Source: Fen-1364 sp049515135
Lineage (GTDB): Bacteria; Spirochaetota; Spirochaetia; SZUA-6; Fen-1364
DNA: 64,000 nucleotides
Direction of reading: 5' to 3'
Assembly (NCBI GenBank): GCA_049515135.1
Contig: JBEKUJ010000018.1
Coordinates: forward strand, 1 to 64,000
Position numbers and translations under genes: made by a program. The notes below the pieces were generated by a model. That model made no database searches. It was not told the origin of the DNA and saw only the letters and a list, made by a program, of their open reading frames with translations. Below, one piece after another: positions 42,126-50,965 of this stretch. The stretch's first letter is position 1. Each line of letters starts with the position of its first letter.

Positions 42126-43577
42126 ATGAAGAGAGTGATTGTGTTCTCTCTCCTGGTGGTCATGGCCATCGTTCTTGTCTCCTGCGGCAGGGCGAAGGGA
42201 GAGAAGGCAGAGCTCATCTGGTACTTCATCGGCAACGGGCCGCAGAAGGACGTTGATAAGGTGGAGGCCGCGGTGGACAAGTACATCCAGGGCAAGGGCC
42301 TGAATGCCACTGTGAAGCTGGTCTGTTTCGACTGGGGAGCCTATGACACCAAGATGCAGACCATCATCGCGAGCGGCGAGCCGTTCGACATCGCCTTCAC
42401 GGCGGTATGGACGAACAACTACAGGAACAACGCCGGCCGCGGCGCGTTTCTCCCGCTCAACGACCTGCTCACCAAGTACGCGCCCAAGACCAAGGCGGCC
42501 CTCGGCGCGGACTTCCTGGCAGGATCCGCAATCGACGGCGTGAACTATGGCATCCCGGCGAACAAGGAAAAGGCGCACAACTGGGGTTTCATCGTCCGCA
42601 AGGACCTTGTCGCCAAGTACACGATGGACCTCTCCGGGGTGAAGAAGATTGAGGACATGGAGCCGTTCCTCAAGACAATCAAGGACAAGGAGCCCGGGAT
42701 GTATCCCCTGGAGGCGTGCGTGGGAGAGTCTCCCCGGTTCTTCCTGGATTTCGACAAGCTCGTCGACGACGACATCCCCATTTCCCTCTATTCGGATAAC
42801 CGCGACTCGAAGGTCGTCTTCGAGCTCGAAGCCCCCGAGACCATGGCCCTCTACAGGACCATGCACAAGTACTACACGGCCGGCTACGTCCGCAAGGACG
42901 CCGCCACCATCACCGACTTCAACGCCGACGAGAAGGCAGGGCTGATCTTCGCCGCCGCCAAGTCGCTGAAGCCCGGCAAGGACGCCGAGATGACCAACCA
43001 GACCGGCCAGCAGTGGATGCAGATCGACATCACACCGCCGGTCATGTCCAACCGCGAGACCACGGGGTCAATGCAGGCCATCTCCCGCACCTCGAAGCAC
43101 CCCGAGGTGGCAATGCAGTTCCTCGAGATGTTCAACACCGACAAGTACCTGAACAACCTCATCAACTTCGGCATCGAGGGCAGCCACTACGTGAAGGTGA
43201 GCGACAATGTGATCAAGGCCGGACCCCAGAATGATCAGTACAACCCCCAGACGGGCTGGATGTTCGGCAACCAGTTCATCAACTACCTCTGGTCGAACGA
43301 GGACCCCCAGAAGTGGGACAAGTTCCTTGCGTACAACAAGGCGGCGCTCCCGCTCAAGAGCCTCGGCTTCTCATTCGACCCCGCTCCGATGAAGACCCAG
43401 ATCGCGACAGCGAAGAACCTCTGGAAGGAGTTCACCCCGTCCCTTGAGACCGGCACGGTGGATCCGGACAAGGTCATTCCCCAGGCAATCGCCAAGTACA
43501 AGGCCATCGGCATCAACGACCTCAAGGCCGAGGTCCAGAAGCAGTACGACGCCTGGCTCGCGAAGCGCAAGGGCTGA
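42126..43577 (+). CDS. Sugar-binding lipoprotein of the ABC transporter
   Basis: A protein of 483 residues. A lipoprotein signal (VIVFSLLVVMAIVLVSC, Cys at about 20) anchors it in the membrane. The mature part is a type-I cluster-B solute-binding protein like YtcQ/LipO: LIWYFIGNGPQKD, FDIAFTAVWTNNYRNN, and a C-terminal domain ending ELQKQYDAWL-like (EVQKQYDAWLAKRKG). An ATG with GGAGG nine bases upstream defines the start. It presumably captures beta-gluco-oligosaccharides for the GH94 phosphorylases; the ligand is inferred from context only. Confidence 0.88.
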   Translation: MKRVIVFSLLVVMAIVLVSCGRAKGEKAELIWYFIGNGPQKDVDKVEAAVDKYIQGKGLNATVKLVCFDWGAYDTKMQTIIASGEPFDIAFTAVWTNNYRNNAGRGAFLPLNDLLTKYAPKTKAALGADFLAGSAIDGVNYGIPANKEKAHNWGFIVRKDLVAKYTMDLSGVKKIEDMEPFLKTIKDKEPGMYPLEACVGESPRFFLDFDKLVDDDIPISLYSDNRDSKVVFELEAPETMALYRTMHKYYTAGYVRKDAATITDFNADEKAGLIFAAAKSLKPGKDAEMTNQTGQQWMQIDITPPVMSNRETTGSMQAISRTSKHPEVAMQFLEMFNTDKYLNNLINFGIEGSHYVKVSDNVIKAGPQNDQYNPQTGWMFGNQFINYLWSNEDPQKWDKFLAYNKAALPLKSLGFSFDPAPMKTQIATAKNLWKEFTPSLETGTVDPDKVIPQAIAKYKAIGINDLKAEVQKQYDAWLAKRKG

Positions 43578-43591
43578 GAATCACGCTATCA

Positions 43592-43616
43592 GGTCCCCCG
43601 CCCTCGGCGGGGGACC
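43592..43616 (+). terminator. Intra-operon hairpin after the binding-protein gene
   Basis: GGTCCCCCGCC-CTC-GGCGGGGGACC is a perfect 11-bp stem followed by CTTTCTCT. It sits between the binding-protein stop and the GH94 start. Such structures typically protect the abundant binding-protein mRNA or reduce read-through to the enzyme gene. Confidence 0.75.
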
Positions 43617-43658
43617 CTTTCTCTGAATGACGCAGCGACTTTCCCTGTGGAGGAGGAG

Positions 43659-46088
43659 ATGGTCTACGGACATTTCGACGACGATGCGCGGGAATACGTC
43701 ATCACCAGGCCGGACACCCCCTGGCCGTGGATCAACTATCTCGGAACGGAGGACTTCTTCTCCATTGTCTCCAACGCCGGCGGAGGCTATTCCTTCTACA
43801 AGGACGCGCGGCTCCGGCGGCTGACCCGCTACCGCTACAACGACGTTCCCTTGGATTCCAATGGCCGCTTTTTCTACATCAAGGACGGGGAATCGGTGTG
43901 GAACCCGGGATGGCGGCCCGCACGGACCCCGCTTGATTCCTACGAATGCCGCCACGGCCTGGGGTACACGCGGATAAGCTCCGCGCGCGACGGGGTGTCC
44001 GCGGACCTGCTTCTCTTCGTGCCGCCGGGGGCCGACTGCGAGGCGCAACGTCTTGTTGTGAAGAATATCTCCACCGGCCCGAAGACCCTGGACCTTTTCG
44101 CAGTCACCGAGTTCTGCCTCTGGAACGCCCTGGACGACATGACAAACTTCCAGCGCAACCTCTCCACGGGAGAGGTTGAAGTGGAAGAGAGCGTTGTCTA
44201 TCACCGCACCGAATACCGCGAGCGGCGGAACCATTTCGCGTTCTATTCCGTCAATGCCTCTGTTGAGGGCTTCGAGACGGACAGGGAACGGTTCACCGGG
44301 CTGTACGGCGGGTTCGACAGGCCGGACGCGGTCATGCGCGGGTGCCTCCCGGGCACCGTGGCCAGCGGCTGGTCGCCCATTGCCGCGTTCCACCTGAAGC
44401 TCGCGCTCAAGCCGGGTGAGTCCCGCAGCCTGGTCTTCCTCCTTGGCTACGTGGAGAACCCCGACGCGGAGAAATGGTCCAAGCCCGGCGTCATCAACAA
44501 GGCGCGCGCCTGTGCCCTGCGCGCCAGGTTCGACACTGACGACAAGGTCCAGGCGGCCTTCAAAGAGCTTTCTGCCTCCTGGCAGGGCCTGCTTTCGAGG
44601 TTCAATGTCTCCTCGGGTGACCCGAGGCTGGACCGGATGGTGAATGTCTGGAACCAGTATCAGTGCATGACCACCTATACCATGGCCCGAAGCGCGAGCT
44701 ACTTCGAGAGCGGCATCGGCCGGGGAATCGGCTTTCGTGACACCAGCCAGGACCTCCTGGGGTGCGTGCACCAGATCCCCCAGCGCGCGCGCCAGCGCCT
44801 CCTGGACGTTGCAGCCACGCAGTTTCCCGACGGCGGCGCCTACCACCAGTACCAGCCCCTCACCCGGCAGGGGAACAGGGACGTGGGTGGAGATTTCAAC
44901 GATGACCCGCTGTGGCTCATCCTTGGCGTTGCAGGCTACATCAAGGAGACGGGGGACTGGGGAATCCTGGATGAAGCCGTCCCGTTCGACAACGACCCGG
45001 GCGCGCCGGCGACAATGTTCGAGCACCTGCGCAGGTCGTTCAACCATGTGGTGGAGAACCTGGGCCCGCACCAGCTTCCGCTGATTGGTCACGCGGACTG
45101 GAATGACTGCCTCAACCTCAACTGCTTCTCCACTGACCCGAACGAATCCTTCCAGACCGCTGTCTCACGCGACGGGAGGACGGCGGAGTCTGTGATGATC
45201 GCGGCGATGTTCATACTCATCGGGGAGGATTTTGTCCAGATCTGCAGGAGAACCGGCAAGGAGGCTGCGGCCCGGGATGCCGCATCCCGGATCGAGGCAA
45301 TGCGGAGCGCCGTTCTTGCTCACTGCTGGGACGGGGACTGGTTTCTGCGGGCGTTCGACAGCTTCGGGCAGAAGGTGGGCTCCCGCGAAAACACTGACGG
45401 CCAGATCTACGTGGAGGCCAACGCGTGGTGCTCCATGGCCGCTGTCGGAGCGGACAAGGGCTATCCCCTGAAGGCGCTGGATGCAGTCAAGGATCGCCTC
45501 GGGACGAAATACGGAATCGTGATCCTCGACCCTCCCTACCGTGAGTACCACCTGGAGCTGGGGGAGGTCTCATCGTACCCGCCGGGCTACAAGGAGAACG
45601 GCGGAGTGTTCTGCCACAACAACCCGTGGGTCATGATTGCTGAGTGCGTTGCCGGCCGCGCAGACAGGGCGTTCGACTACTACACAAGGATCTGTCCGGC
45701 ATACCTGGAGGAAGTGCAGGAGCTTCACAGAACCGAGCCGTACGTGTACTCGCAGATGGTTGCCGGCAAGGCAGCCCCTCGGCACGGGGAGGCCAAGAAC
45801 TCGTGGCTTACAGGAACGGCGGCCTGGAACTTCGTGGCGATCTCGCAGTGGATCCTCGGGGTCCGCCCTGAGTTCGACGGCCTGCGGATCGAACCCTGCC
45901 TGCCCGCCGGGCTGCGCGAGGTGGAGCTGACGCGGAGCTTCCGGGGATGCCGCTATCGAATCCGTGTGAGGAACTCAGGAAAGCCGGGTCGGGAACACAA
46001 GGTCCTTGTTAACGGCAAGCCTGTCCAATCGAACGTCATCCCGCCGGGGGCGCAGGACGCAGAGATTCTGGTCGAGGTGGAGGCGTAG
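43659..46088 (+). CDS. Cellobiose phosphorylase-like GH94 enzyme (second copy)
   Basis: A protein of 809 residues, the usual length for cellobiose phosphorylase, which converts cellobiose and phosphate to glucose 1-phosphate and glucose. It has the N-terminal domain start GHFDDDAREYVITRPDTPWP, barrel motif GRGIGFRDTSQDLLG, substrate loop FNDDPLWLI and the catalytic acid region HADWNDCLNLN (Asp at about 480 or 483). ATG 43659 directly follows GGAGGAGGAG; a GTG four codons earlier is less likely. Last gene of the transporter operon. Glucose 1-phosphate from this route could feed GlgC. Confidence 0.9.
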   Translation: MVYGHFDDDAREYVITRPDTPWPWINYLGTEDFFSIVSNAGGGYSFYKDARLRRLTRYRYNDVPLDSNGRFFYIKDGESVWNPGWRPARTPLDSYECRHGLGYTRISSARDGVSADLLLFVPPGADCEAQRLVVKNISTGPKTLDLFAVTEFCLWNALDDMTNFQRNLSTGEVEVEESVVYHRTEYRERRNHFAFYSVNASVEGFETDRERFTGLYGGFDRPDAVMRGCLPGTVASGWSPIAAFHLKLALKPGESRSLVFLLGYVENPDAEKWSKPGVINKARACALRARFDTDDKVQAAFKELSASWQGLLSRFNVSSGDPRLDRMVNVWNQYQCMTTYTMARSASYFESGIGRGIGFRDTSQDLLGCVHQIPQRARQRLLDVAATQFPDGGAYHQYQPLTRQGNRDVGGDFNDDPLWLILGVAGYIKETGDWGILDEAVPFDNDPGAPATMFEHLRRSFNHVVENLGPHQLPLIGHADWNDCLNLNCFSTDPNESFQTAVSRDGRTAESVMIAAMFILIGEDFVQICRRTGKEAAARDAASRIEAMRSAVLAHCWDGDWFLRAFDSFGQKVGSRENTDGQIYVEANAWCSMAAVGADKGYPLKALDAVKDRLGTKYGIVILDPPYREYHLELGEVSSYPPGYKENGGVFCHNNPWVMIAECVAGRADRAFDYYTRICPAYLEEVQELHRTEPYVYSQMVAGKAAPRHGEAKNSWLTGTAAWNFVAISQWILGVRPEFDGLRIEPCLPAGLREVELTRSFRGCRYRIRVRNSGKPGREHKVLVNGKPVQSNVIPPGAQDAEILVEVEA

Positions 46089-46094
46089 GGTTGC

Positions 46095-46116
46095 CTGAGG
46101 GCCTTCGGCCCCTCAG
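46095..46116. terminator. Bidirectional hairpin between convergent genes
   Basis: CTGAGGGCC-TTC-GGCCC(C)TCAG gives a 9-bp stem with one bulged C. It overlaps the stop codon of the GNAT gene and lies seven bases beyond the GH94 stop. No long T-run is present. Confidence 0.5.
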
Positions 46117-46946
46117 ACGCCGTAATAGCTGATCACGTAGTCGGTCACGGGGGCGAAGCCCAGCCTCTCGTACAGGGAAATTGCCGGCCGATTTTTTTTC
46201 TTCACAAACAGGCAGGCCCCTTCCTTTTCCCGCAACACTCTCTTGAGGAGCTCGGACACCACGAGCCGGCCCAGCCCCATGCCGCGGACGTCCGGCGCGG
46301 TGAAGACGCCGCCGATCTGGTCCACGGTGAACCCTCTTGCATTGGTGGAAGCCTTGGCCAGGGGGACCCCGTCCTTCTCCGCAATGAAAACCAGCTCTTC
46401 CCTCAGCGTCTTCCTCAATAGCTTGAGACACTGGGCATCGTTGAAGTGGCGCGGATCGACAACCACCTCCTCCAGCTCATAGGCCCTCTGGAGGGGAAAC
46501 AGAGCGTCTGCATCCGTTTCGTCGCCCATGCGAACAACGAGCCTGCTGTCCTGCGGCGGGAGGGTCGGCCGCGCGCCGCCGCGCGAAACGCTCATCAGGA
46601 AGTATTCGATTCGCGTGGTCGGGACTGTGGGCATCAGCGCCTCCACTGCGGCTGCCGAGCGGCCCGTTCCCATGATGGAGTGGATGGTCGGATGCGTATC
46701 CCGCAGCATTCGGGGGAGTTCGGGTCCGGGAGAAATGTCGTCTGCAAGAAGGGGAAGGAGAAGGCCGGACGAGGTGATGAGGAGGCTGCCCCTGACGCCG
46801 CCCCGGGCGTCGCGGGCCACATAGACCGTCTGCCCCCGGCCCCCCGTCCTCAGCCGGGCGGTGAACGGGACACAGAGTGTCTCGTCTTGGAGAAGGAAGG
46901 AGAGGACCGCATCCATGTCGGCGCGCACCGCCGTACGCCAGGTCAT
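46113..46946 (-). CDS. GNAT-family N-acetyltransferase
   Basis: A protein of 277 residues. The C-terminal half is a GNAT acetyltransferase: DQIGGVFTAPDVRGMGLGRL (about 208-227, the acetyl-CoA pyrophosphate loop R-G-x-G-L/G) and SLYERLGFAPV near the end. The N-terminal half (about 1-130) is a second, weaker GNAT-like domain. Substrate unknown. It ends the operon trxB - lipoate-family gene - GH3 - GNAT and overlaps the GH3 stop by four bases, so the acetyltransferase could act in cell-wall sugar handling, but that is only context. Confidence 0.78.
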   Translation of the reverse strand: MTWRTAVRADMDAVLSFLLQDETLCVPFTARLRTGGRGQTVYVARDARGGVRGSLLITSSGLLLPLLADDISPGPELPRMLRDTHPTIHSIMGTGRSAAAVEALMPTVPTTRIEYFLMSVSRGGARPTLPPQDSRLVVRMGDETDADALFPLQRAYELEEVVVDPRHFNDAQCLKLLRKTLREELVFIAEKDGVPLAKASTNARGFTVDQIGGVFTAPDVRGMGLGRLVVSELLKRVLREKEGACLFVKKKNRPAISLYERLGFAPVTDYVISYYGV

Positions 46947-48637
46947 TGTTTTCCGCTCTCGTCCGTGTGCAGGAAGTGAACGGGAAGAGTGCCGGTAGGC
47001 TTGAAGTCACCCGACAGGGCTGCGAACCCTGCGCGGAAGGAATCCCTCCCGTCCCCGTAGACAGCGATGACAGTGTCCACCCAGGGGACCTCTTCGAGGT
47101 ACACCGGGCTCAGGGCGGATATCACGATGACTTTCCTCGCTGCGCCTTCGAGCTCTTTCAGCACATCGAGGCTGTTGAAATTGGCAAGGCAGAAGACAAT
47201 CGCGTCGTAACCCCCTGCCATTGCGCGCATTGCCGCCCGATCATCCGGCCGGGCCTCGTAGAACGGCATGAAAGGAAAAAGGAAGGTATGTGCCCCGGGA
47301 AACCTGCGAAGCCCTTCGTCCAGGAACTCCGGGAACTGTCCCGCAAGAAGGATGCTGCGGCCCGCTGCGGGATGGAACGGAAGCTTGGCCGATGCAAGGA
47401 CCGTGACTGCCCGGGTTGCGCTCTGCGTGAAGAAGTCCCGCGCCCCCGCTGCCGGCACGCGTTCCTTCACCTTCTGCGGATCCGGGACCTGGGGCCCGTG
47501 ACCGTCCCGGAAGAAGCGCAGTTTCGTCACCAGGATCCGCCGGACGGATCCCTTCACCGCGGCCTTGAACGCAGGGTCCTGACGCATCACGCGGATGAGC
47601 TCGTCCCATGTCCTGGCCTGGGTGGAGGGCGTATGCGAGATGAGCACCATGTCATTCCCTGCCTCCAGCGCGCGGCGGCACGCCGCCGGAGTATCGAGGC
47701 CTCCCGTGAGGACGCCGTCCATCTCCATGTCGTCGGTGATGATGATGCCCTGGAAACCCAGCCGGTCTCTCAGCACGCTCTGCAGGAAGAACGGGGAGAG
47801 CGAGGCTGGCGTGAGGTTGCCCAGGATCCGCGGGAACGCCAGGTGTCCTGTCATGATGGCCGGGATCCCCTCCGAGATGAGGATGCGGTAGGGAACGAGG
47901 TCCCGGTCCAGCAACTGGGAAAGCGACACGTCGATGCGGGGAAGCCTGCCGTGGGAATCCTTGTCCGCGGACCCGTGCCCGGGAAAGTGCTTGGCCGTCG
48001 TGATGACTCCGGCTTTCTGCATTCCATTGGCAAATGCCGCGGACAGGAGCCCTGTCTCGGACGGGTCGGAGCCGAAGGACCGGGGGCCGATGACGCTTGC
48101 CTCCGGGTTGGAATACACGTCGGCGGTGGGGGCGAAGTCCATGTTGATGCCAAGGGCCGCAAGCTCCGCGCCCAGGTAGTAGCCGGTGAGGTAGGAGTCC
48201 TGGGGCGCTCCCCCCGCGCCAAGGGCAAGGTTCCCCGGGGAGATCGAGGTCTCGTCCTTGATCTGGCGCACCCATCCCCCTTCCTGGTCGGTTGCAACGA
48301 ACAGGGGGATCCGAAACCTTCCGCCCGCGGCCAGTCCCTGCATGAGCGCGACGTCCCGCGCAAGCGACGTGAGGTCCGAGACGTTGCGGGGAAAAAGCTT
48401 CACGCCGCCGATGTGACGATCCGCAATCCAGCTCTTGATTTCCGGGGAGGGCCCCACTCCCTGGTAGCCCAGGAAGAACACCTGCCCCAACAGCTCCTCA
48501 TCGGTCATCGCATCCGCGATCCGCGACGCGACGGCCGCCGGCGAACCCGGATCGAAGAACCCGAGGCCCCACAACCCGCCGGCAGCAGCGGCCAGGAGGA
48601 CGGCTGCAGCCGCCCCTCTCAGTGCGCGAGGTTCCAT
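46943..48637 (-). CDS. GH3 beta-N-acetylhexosaminidase (NagZ-like)
   Basis: A protein of 564 residues. It begins with a membrane anchor or signal (AAAAVLLAAAAGGLWGLGFF), then a GH3 barrel: ATDQEGGWVRQ, KHFPGHG (216-222) with the DSH general acid-base dyad (227-229), and the nucleophile region IIITDDMEMDGV (about 302). A C-terminal alpha/beta sandwich follows, making it longer than cytosolic NagZ and like the exported two-domain enzymes of Gram-positives. Likely role: removal of GlcNAc from peptidoglycan or chitin fragments outside the cytoplasm. It overlaps both neighbours in the operon. Confidence 0.87.
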   Translation of the reverse strand: MEPRALRGAAAAVLLAAAAGGLWGLGFFDPGSPAAVASRIADAMTDEELLGQVFFLGYQGVGPSPEIKSWIADRHIGGVKLFPRNVSDLTSLARDVALMQGLAAGGRFRIPLFVATDQEGGWVRQIKDETSISPGNLALGAGGAPQDSYLTGYYLGAELAALGINMDFAPTADVYSNPEASVIGPRSFGSDPSETGLLSAAFANGMQKAGVITTAKHFPGHGSADKDSHGRLPRIDVSLSQLLDRDLVPYRILISEGIPAIMTGHLAFPRILGNLTPASLSPFFLQSVLRDRLGFQGIIITDDMEMDGVLTGGLDTPAACRRALEAGNDMVLISHTPSTQARTWDELIRVMRQDPAFKAAVKGSVRRILVTKLRFFRDGHGPQVPDPQKVKERVPAAGARDFFTQSATRAVTVLASAKLPFHPAAGRSILLAGQFPEFLDEGLRRFPGAHTFLFPFMPFYEARPDDRAAMRAMAGGYDAIVFCLANFNSLDVLKELEGAARKVIVISALSPVYLEEVPWVDTVIAVYGDGRDSFRAGFAALSGDFKPTGTLPVHFLHTDESGKQ

Positions 48638-49422
48638 GCGTCGCTTCCAAACTTTTCAGCCAGAGCTCGGTCCGCTGCCTGCTGCTCTTCTGCACGGAGG
48701 CTCGATTCCTCCGTGGGCAGACATTCGCGGAAAGCAGCGGCAAAGCACGCTTCGACTTCCTCGAACTCCAGCGCCCGGCCTGCCTGTTCGTTCAGGGAGG
48801 AAGGGTCACGCGAATCCGAAGGCTCCTGCGCGGCAAGGTAGCGGAAAACCCGGCGCCCCGGGTTGCTCATGGGGATGGAGCCATGCTGGAGGATGGCGCT
48901 CCGTGTGGTCATCTGCGCGCTGCCGATGAGCTTCCTGCCGTCATCCCCTGTAATCTCGAACTCCCCTGAGGAGCGGAAGCAGTCCGGGTTTCGAAGATCT
49001 CCCTGACGGGAGGCGTTGATGTTTCCATGGACGCCCAGCCGCGCCAGCCCGTGCAACAATATCCTGGCGATGAAATCGTACACCGTCCGCTTCCTGGAAT
49101 CGCCGAGCTCCTCCGCGATCACGGCTTTGGACAGCATGACAGCGTAGGTGAGCTCGTCGTCGTGAAGCACCGCATGGCCCCCGGTGGGCCTGCGCACCAG
49201 GGTCACCCCGTCCTGCGCCAGCCTCTCGGGCCGGAGCATGCCCGTGATCCTCTGGAACCTGCCCAAAGAAAGCGTCGGAGGAGAAAATCCGTATAACCGG
49301 ACCACGTGCGCGGAGCGGCCGGCGCCGACGGCCTCCGTAAGGGCCTGGTCGATGGCCATATCGAGCCTGCCCTCCATGCGGGGTTGCACGATGAGGCGGA
49401 AAGCCGCCCGCGCGCCGCTCAC
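48619..49422 (-). CDS. Lipoate-protein ligase / octanoyltransferase family (LplA/LipM)
   Basis: A protein of 267 residues of the BPL/LplA/LipB superfamily, which attaches lipoate or octanoate to E2 and GcvH proteins. Motifs: LYGFSPPTLSLGRFQ, RRPTGGHAVLHDDELTYAV (78-96) and the acyl-binding Lys in KLIGSAQ. A Cys in NPDCF (about 149) lies where LipM-type transferases keep their catalytic Cys, so either activity is possible. It overlaps trxB (4 bases) and the GH3 gene (19 bases). Confidence 0.82.
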   Translation of the reverse strand: MSGARAAFRLIVQPRMEGRLDMAIDQALTEAVGAGRSAHVVRLYGFSPPTLSLGRFQRITGMLRPERLAQDGVTLVRRPTGGHAVLHDDELTYAVMLSKAVIAEELGDSRKRTVYDFIARILLHGLARLGVHGNINASRQGDLRNPDCFRSSGEFEITGDDGRKLIGSAQMTTRSAILQHGSIPMSNPGRRVFRYLAAQEPSDSRDPSSLNEQAGRALEFEEVEACFAAAFRECLPTEESSLRAEEQQAADRALAEKFGSDAWNLAH

Positions 49423-50360
49423 GAATACTTTTCCCCCCGCGTCTCATCGATGTATTGTCCGGCCGCGTGGGCGGCCACCGCGCCTTCCCCTGCGGCCACG
49501 ACGAGCTGGCGGAACGGGCTGGCGCGCACGTCTCCCACCGCGTAGAGCCCGCGCACGGGAGTCTCCATGCGCTGGTTGGTTTCGATATATCCCCCGTCGT
49601 CGAGCGGCATGTTCATTTCTTTCACCAGGTCGGTGCGCGGGTCCGAGCCTATGAACACGAAGACCGCCGCTACATCCTCCTCGAACTCCTTCCGCGTGGT
49701 GTTATCTATCAGTCTGACCTTCTTCACTGCCTTGTCACCCTCGATCCTGCGGAGCTCCGTGTTGAATCGCACCGTGATCCTGGGGTTGGAAAGCACACGG
49801 GCCGCAACGGCCTTCTGCGCGCGGAACCTGTCGCGGCGGTGGATCATGAGGATGGAGTCAGCAAGGTGCGACAGGTAGGTTGCTTCGTCGCAGGCGGCAT
49901 CTCCCCCGCCCACCACCAGCATCCGCTTCCCTTTGAAGAACGGCCCGTCGCAGGTTGCGCAGTAAGAGACCCCCTTGCCGGCCAGCTCGGCCTCGCCGGG
50001 GACGCCGAGGGTGCGATGCTTGGCTCCGGTTGCCAGGATGACAGTCAAAGTGGTGATGGGACCCCTGTCGGTTTCTACGACAAAGATCCCGTCTTCCCTT
50101 CTCACCGCGGAGACGGCCGCGTTCTCTATCTGGGCGCCAAACTTCCTGGCCTGCTCCTCCATCTTCTGCGTGAAGTCGAAACCGCTCACGGCCTCGGAGA
50201 AGCCCGGGTAATTCTCCAGAGTGTCGATCAGGAGGGCCTGGCCTCCCGAGGCGAGCTCCTCCAGCAGGAGCGTGCGCAGGTTGCCGCGGGCGCCGTATTG
50301 GGCGGCCGAAAGGCCGGCCCCTCCCGCTCCAATGATGATGAGGTCCTGGTCGGTTTTCAT
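49419..50360 (-). CDS. trxB: Thioredoxin reductase
   Basis: A protein of 313 residues. FAD-binding GAGGAGLSAA (11-20), redox pair CATC (134 and 137), NADPH-binding GGGDAACDEA and the C-terminal FAD motif YAVGDVRASPFRQ. It keeps thioredoxin reduced with NADPH. ATG 50360 follows GGGAGATTGCA; a longer in-frame start 14 codons up encodes no conserved residues. First gene of the four-gene overlapping operon and divergent from flgN. Confidence 0.93.
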   Translation of the reverse strand: MKTDQDLIIIGAGGAGLSAAQYGARGNLRTLLLEELASGGQALLIDTLENYPGFSEAVSGFDFTQKMEEQARKFGAQIENAAVSAVRREDGIFVVETDRGPITTLTVILATGAKHRTLGVPGEAELAGKGVSYCATCDGPFFKGKRMLVVGGGDAACDEATYLSHLADSILMIHRRDRFRAQKAVAARVLSNPRITVRFNTELRRIEGDKAVKKVRLIDNTTRKEFEEDVAAVFVFIGSDPRTDLVKEMNMPLDDGGYIETNQRMETPVRGLYAVGDVRASPFRQLVVAAGEGAVAAHAAGQYIDETRGEKYS

Positions 50361-50452
50361 TGCAATCTCCCGGGCGAAAAGATACCAGATTGCCGCGCTC
50401 ATGGGAAGGAAAGTTATTCCGACATTGAAGGAAGAAAGAGGAGCAGAAGACT

Positions 50453-50956
50453 GTGGATCAGCAGACGACTGTCCTGGCGGACGCCCTCACGGGGCATATG
50501 GATCAGGAAGCAGAGCTTTTTCTCACGATGGGCCGGGAGATGGATCGCCTCCGGGACTCGGTGATCCAGAAGAAGTGGACTGCCGGCCTGGCCATCGCCC
50601 AGGACCTGGAGCGGTTTGCCCACAGCATCGAGGATGCCGACGCTGCCCGTGACCAGGCATACACCTCGCTCTGCGCTTCCCTGGGCCTTGCCCCGCAGGG
50701 CGTTTTCTCCTTCCTGCTCCCCCGCGTGGACTTGGCGCGGCGCGCCTCGCTGGAGGAGAGCTGGCGGAACCTCCGCTCATCGGTGGTACGCCTTGCCACG
50801 GCCACCAACCGGATGCGCTATCTTTCAGAGGCCCTGGCGGGCACGCTCGGCAGGATACTGGAGGAGGTTTTCCCGCATCGCAGGGGCAAGATCTATTCCC
50901 GTCACGGCACGGCGACCAGCGTCAACGACGCCCTTCTGGTCGACCGCAAGCTTTAG
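50453..50956 (+). CDS. flgN: FlgN-like flagellar export chaperone
   Basis: A protein of 167 residues, mostly helical, in the FlgN pattern: an N-terminal helical region DALTGHMDQEAELFLTMGRE, a middle QDLERFAHSI segment, and C-terminal helix RRASLEESWRNLRSSVVRLA with NRMRYL. FlgN escorts the hook-filament junction proteins FlgK and FlgL to the export gate. The GTG start at 50453 follows AGGAG. The flgK gene begins nine bases after its stop, which strongly supports the call although sequence conservation in this family is low. Confidence 0.75.
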   Translation: MDQQTTVLADALTGHMDQEAELFLTMGREMDRLRDSVIQKKWTAGLAIAQDLERFAHSIEDADAARDQAYTSLCASLGLAPQGVFSFLLPRVDLARRASLEESWRNLRSSVVRLATATNRMRYLSEALAGTLGRILEEVFPHRRGKIYSRHGTATSVNDALLVDRKL

Positions 50957-50965
50957 GAGGTCAGC

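Noticed and set aside
43581..45092. 503-codon minus-strand frame opposite the second GH94 gene
   Set aside because: Antisense of a clearly conserved enzyme; composition typical of reverse-frame GC-rich DNA.
46877..48841. 654-codon plus-strand frame opposite the GH3 gene
   Set aside because: Shadow of the GH3 enzyme, whose catalytic motifs are intact on the minus strand.
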